Assembly: GCF_020687685.1 (NCBI RefSeq)
Contig: NZ_JAJEWM010000005.1
Location: 124,001-188,000 of the forward strand
DNA from: Tessaracoccus sp. OS52
GTDB taxonomy: Bacteria; Actinomycetota; Actinomycetes; Propionibacteriales; Propionibacteriaceae
Length of the DNA stretch: 64,000 nt
Direction: 5' to 3'
The notes under the pieces were generated by a model, which ran no database searches, was not told the origin of the DNA, and saw only the letters and a program-made list of their open reading frames with translations. Shown here in pieces: positions 62,935 through 64,000 of this stretch (its first letter is position 1; the number at the start of each line of letters is the position of its first letter). Made by a program: the position numbers and the translations under genes.

Positions 62935-63050
62935 CCCGGCCGCTACGCCCACCTGAACCCGGCCCGACAGACGCCTGGACCGCGAGTCCCCTACCCTTTG
63001 GGCAATGCTGTCCCTGGAACCGGGGCATCGAGCACTCGGAAGGCTGAACG

Positions 63051-63557
63051 TTGAGCATCGAGCAGGAAGACACGACCTACTCCAACTCCACCGCCACAAT
63101 GCGCGGCGGCATGGCTGCCCTGGTGCTCCTCCTGCTTGGGGTCGCGGGGCGGTTCTGGCAGCGTTCGATGGTGGACACCCCCGCGGCCGCAACGGTGCAG
63201 TCCTTCTCCGGCCCGTTCTTCGAGGCACTCGTGACCATCGGGGCCGTGCTCGGAGCCCTGTGGCTCTGGCACCGGGTCACGGGACGCGACGCGAGCGCCG
63301 GCAGCAAGCGCGCCGGTGCCCGTCTGCTGTGGGTGGGCCTCGGCTTGATCTTGATGTTCGTGCTCGTGCAATTCCTGTGGGTGCGCCTGGTCTTCCTTGG
63401 CGGCCCGGAAGCGGACCCGGTGATTGCCGGTTGGGTGATCGAACTCACCAGCCTCTTGCTCAGCGTCCTGTTTCCCGTCGGCCTGGTCCTGGTGGGCCTG
63501 AGCCTGTGGAGCCGGTGGTCGCGCACGGAATCACCCGTGCCCACTGACCTCCACTAG
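63051..63557 (+). CDS. Small four-helix membrane protein downstream of eccD
   Basis: A 168-residue protein read from TTG 63051 with GGAAGG 7 bases upstream. Four hydrophobic helices at about residues 22-40, 55-77, 92-115 and 128-155; hydrophilic ends. No recognised motif. It is 116 bases from eccD on the same strand and could be a type VII accessory protein, but this is from position only. Its TAG shares CTAG with the stop of the convergent SorC-type gene. Confidence 0.65.
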   Translation: MSIEQEDTTYSNSTATMRGGMAALVLLLLGVAGRFWQRSMVDTPAAATVQSFSGPFFEALVTIGAVLGALWLWHRVTGRDASAGSKRAGARLLWVGLGLILMFVLVQFLWVRLVFLGGPEADPVIAGWVIELTSLLLSVLFPVGLVLVGLSLWSRWSRTESPVPTDLH

Positions 63558-64000
63558 CGCGCGAGCAGCAGTTCCGCCGTCGGCTCGTCGGTGACCAGGA
63601 CGTTCAGGTAACGGCCTGCCACGGCGCCCCTGATGGCGTCCACCTTCTCGCGGCCCGCGGCCACGCCGACGACGTTGGGCAGGGCCCGCACGTCGGCGAG
63701 CCGCAGGCTGACGGTGCGCTCGGAGACGTCCCCGGCCACCACCCGGCCACGCAGGTCGAACCATTGGCCCAGCATGTCGCCGACGGCGCCGCGGCGGCCG
63801 AAGTCAGCCACCTCCTCCTCCGTCACCATCCCGGTGCGCACCGCCGAGGAGCCGGGGCGCACCGCCCCCACGCCGGTGAGGGTGATGCTCGCGCCCCGTG
63901 CCAACGCGAACACGCTCTCGACGGCGTCCTCGGCCAGCAGGGCCTGCGCGGTCTCCGCGCTCGAGACGAACAGCGGCGCGGGGACCGTGCGGAGCCGGCG
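63554..64000 (-). CDS. SorC/DeoR-type sugar-binding transcriptional regulator, N-terminus cut by window edge
   Basis: Only the C-terminal 148 codons are in the window; the frame continues past base 64000. The visible part matches the SorC sugar-phosphate sensor domain: 'ASITLTGVGAVRPGSSAVRT', 'EVADFGRRGAVGDMLGQWFD', 'RVVAGDVSERTVSLRLADVR' and 'VVGVAAGREKVDAIRGAVAG', ending in the typical 'LNVLVTDEPTAELLLAR'. Such proteins bind a sugar phosphate and control a nearby catabolic operon, which would lie beyond the window. The DNA-binding end is not seen. Confidence 0.88.
   Translation of the reverse strand, partial: RRLRTVPAPLFVSSAETAQALLAEDAVESVFALARGASITLTGVGAVRPGSSAVRTGMVTEEEVADFGRRGAVGDMLGQWFDLRGRVVAGDVSERTVSLRLADVRALPNVVGVAAGREKVDAIRGAVAGRYLNVLVTDEPTAELLLAR

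Overview
The window is gene-dense, high-GC DNA with actinobacterial hallmarks: a WhiB-like regulator, a DtxR/IdeR iron box, mycosin/EccC/EccD type VII secretion genes, a zinc-finger anti-sigma factor, and at least seven genes whose -10 hexamer lies 5-7 nt before the start codon (leaderless mRNAs). The dispersed GGTCGAGTAG / CTGAGCCTGTCGAAGG-type repeats suggest a Propionibacteriaceae-like member of the Actinomycetota, but the genus cannot be fixed from sequence reading alone.

Layout. (1) About 1-21.2 kb: a surface-polysaccharide locus. It encodes UDP-ManNAc-uronate supply (WecB-like 2-epimerase and WecC-like 6-dehydrogenase), at least six glycosyltransferase-like genes (two are double-domain fusions, one is a GT61-like enzyme), a membrane-tethered coiled-coil protein with a methyltransferase-like domain, a secreted protein with a glucuronyl C5-epimerase-like domain, and a heparinase II/III-like protein that seems to start at a non-canonical AUC codon. 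argG sits near the edge of the locus. (2) 21.3-28.5 kb: an ECF sigma/anti-sigma pair, a Lipoprotein_15-type lipoprotein with a DUF2231 membrane protein, a MacB/FtsX-type ABC exporter and an FAD-Rieske oxidoreductase. (3) 28.6-37 kb: mostly housekeeping genes: an aldo/keto reductase, a Wbl regulator with a C-terminal helix-turn-helix, a HAD phosphatase, serS, a PAP2-diacylglycerol kinase fusion, a Na+/H+ antiporter-like protein and pheA. (4) 37-45 kb: mycP, an SigE-family ECF sigma factor with a duplicated-domain membrane protein, and a three-ATPase eccC. (5) 45.2-56 kb: an LplABC-like sugar ABC transporter, a DUF624 protein, a LacI regulator, a GH31 alpha-xylosidase and a GH3 glycosidase, apparently one regulon because both divergent promoters carry the same operator. 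(6) 56-64 kb: an orphan trpB, an iron-regulated siderophore ABC importer (binding protein, two permeases, ATPase), eccD, a small membrane protein and the C-terminal part of a SorC-type regulator.

How the parts fit: region 1 probably makes and secretes a uronic-acid glycan, modifies it outside the cell by C5-epimerisation, and has a lyase-family enzyme available for turnover. Type VII secretion components are split over about 25 kb (mycP and eccC, then eccD) around sugar and iron blocks; no WXG100 substrate, eccB or eccE is in the window. No tRNA, rRNA, CRISPR array, transposase or prophage gene was seen.
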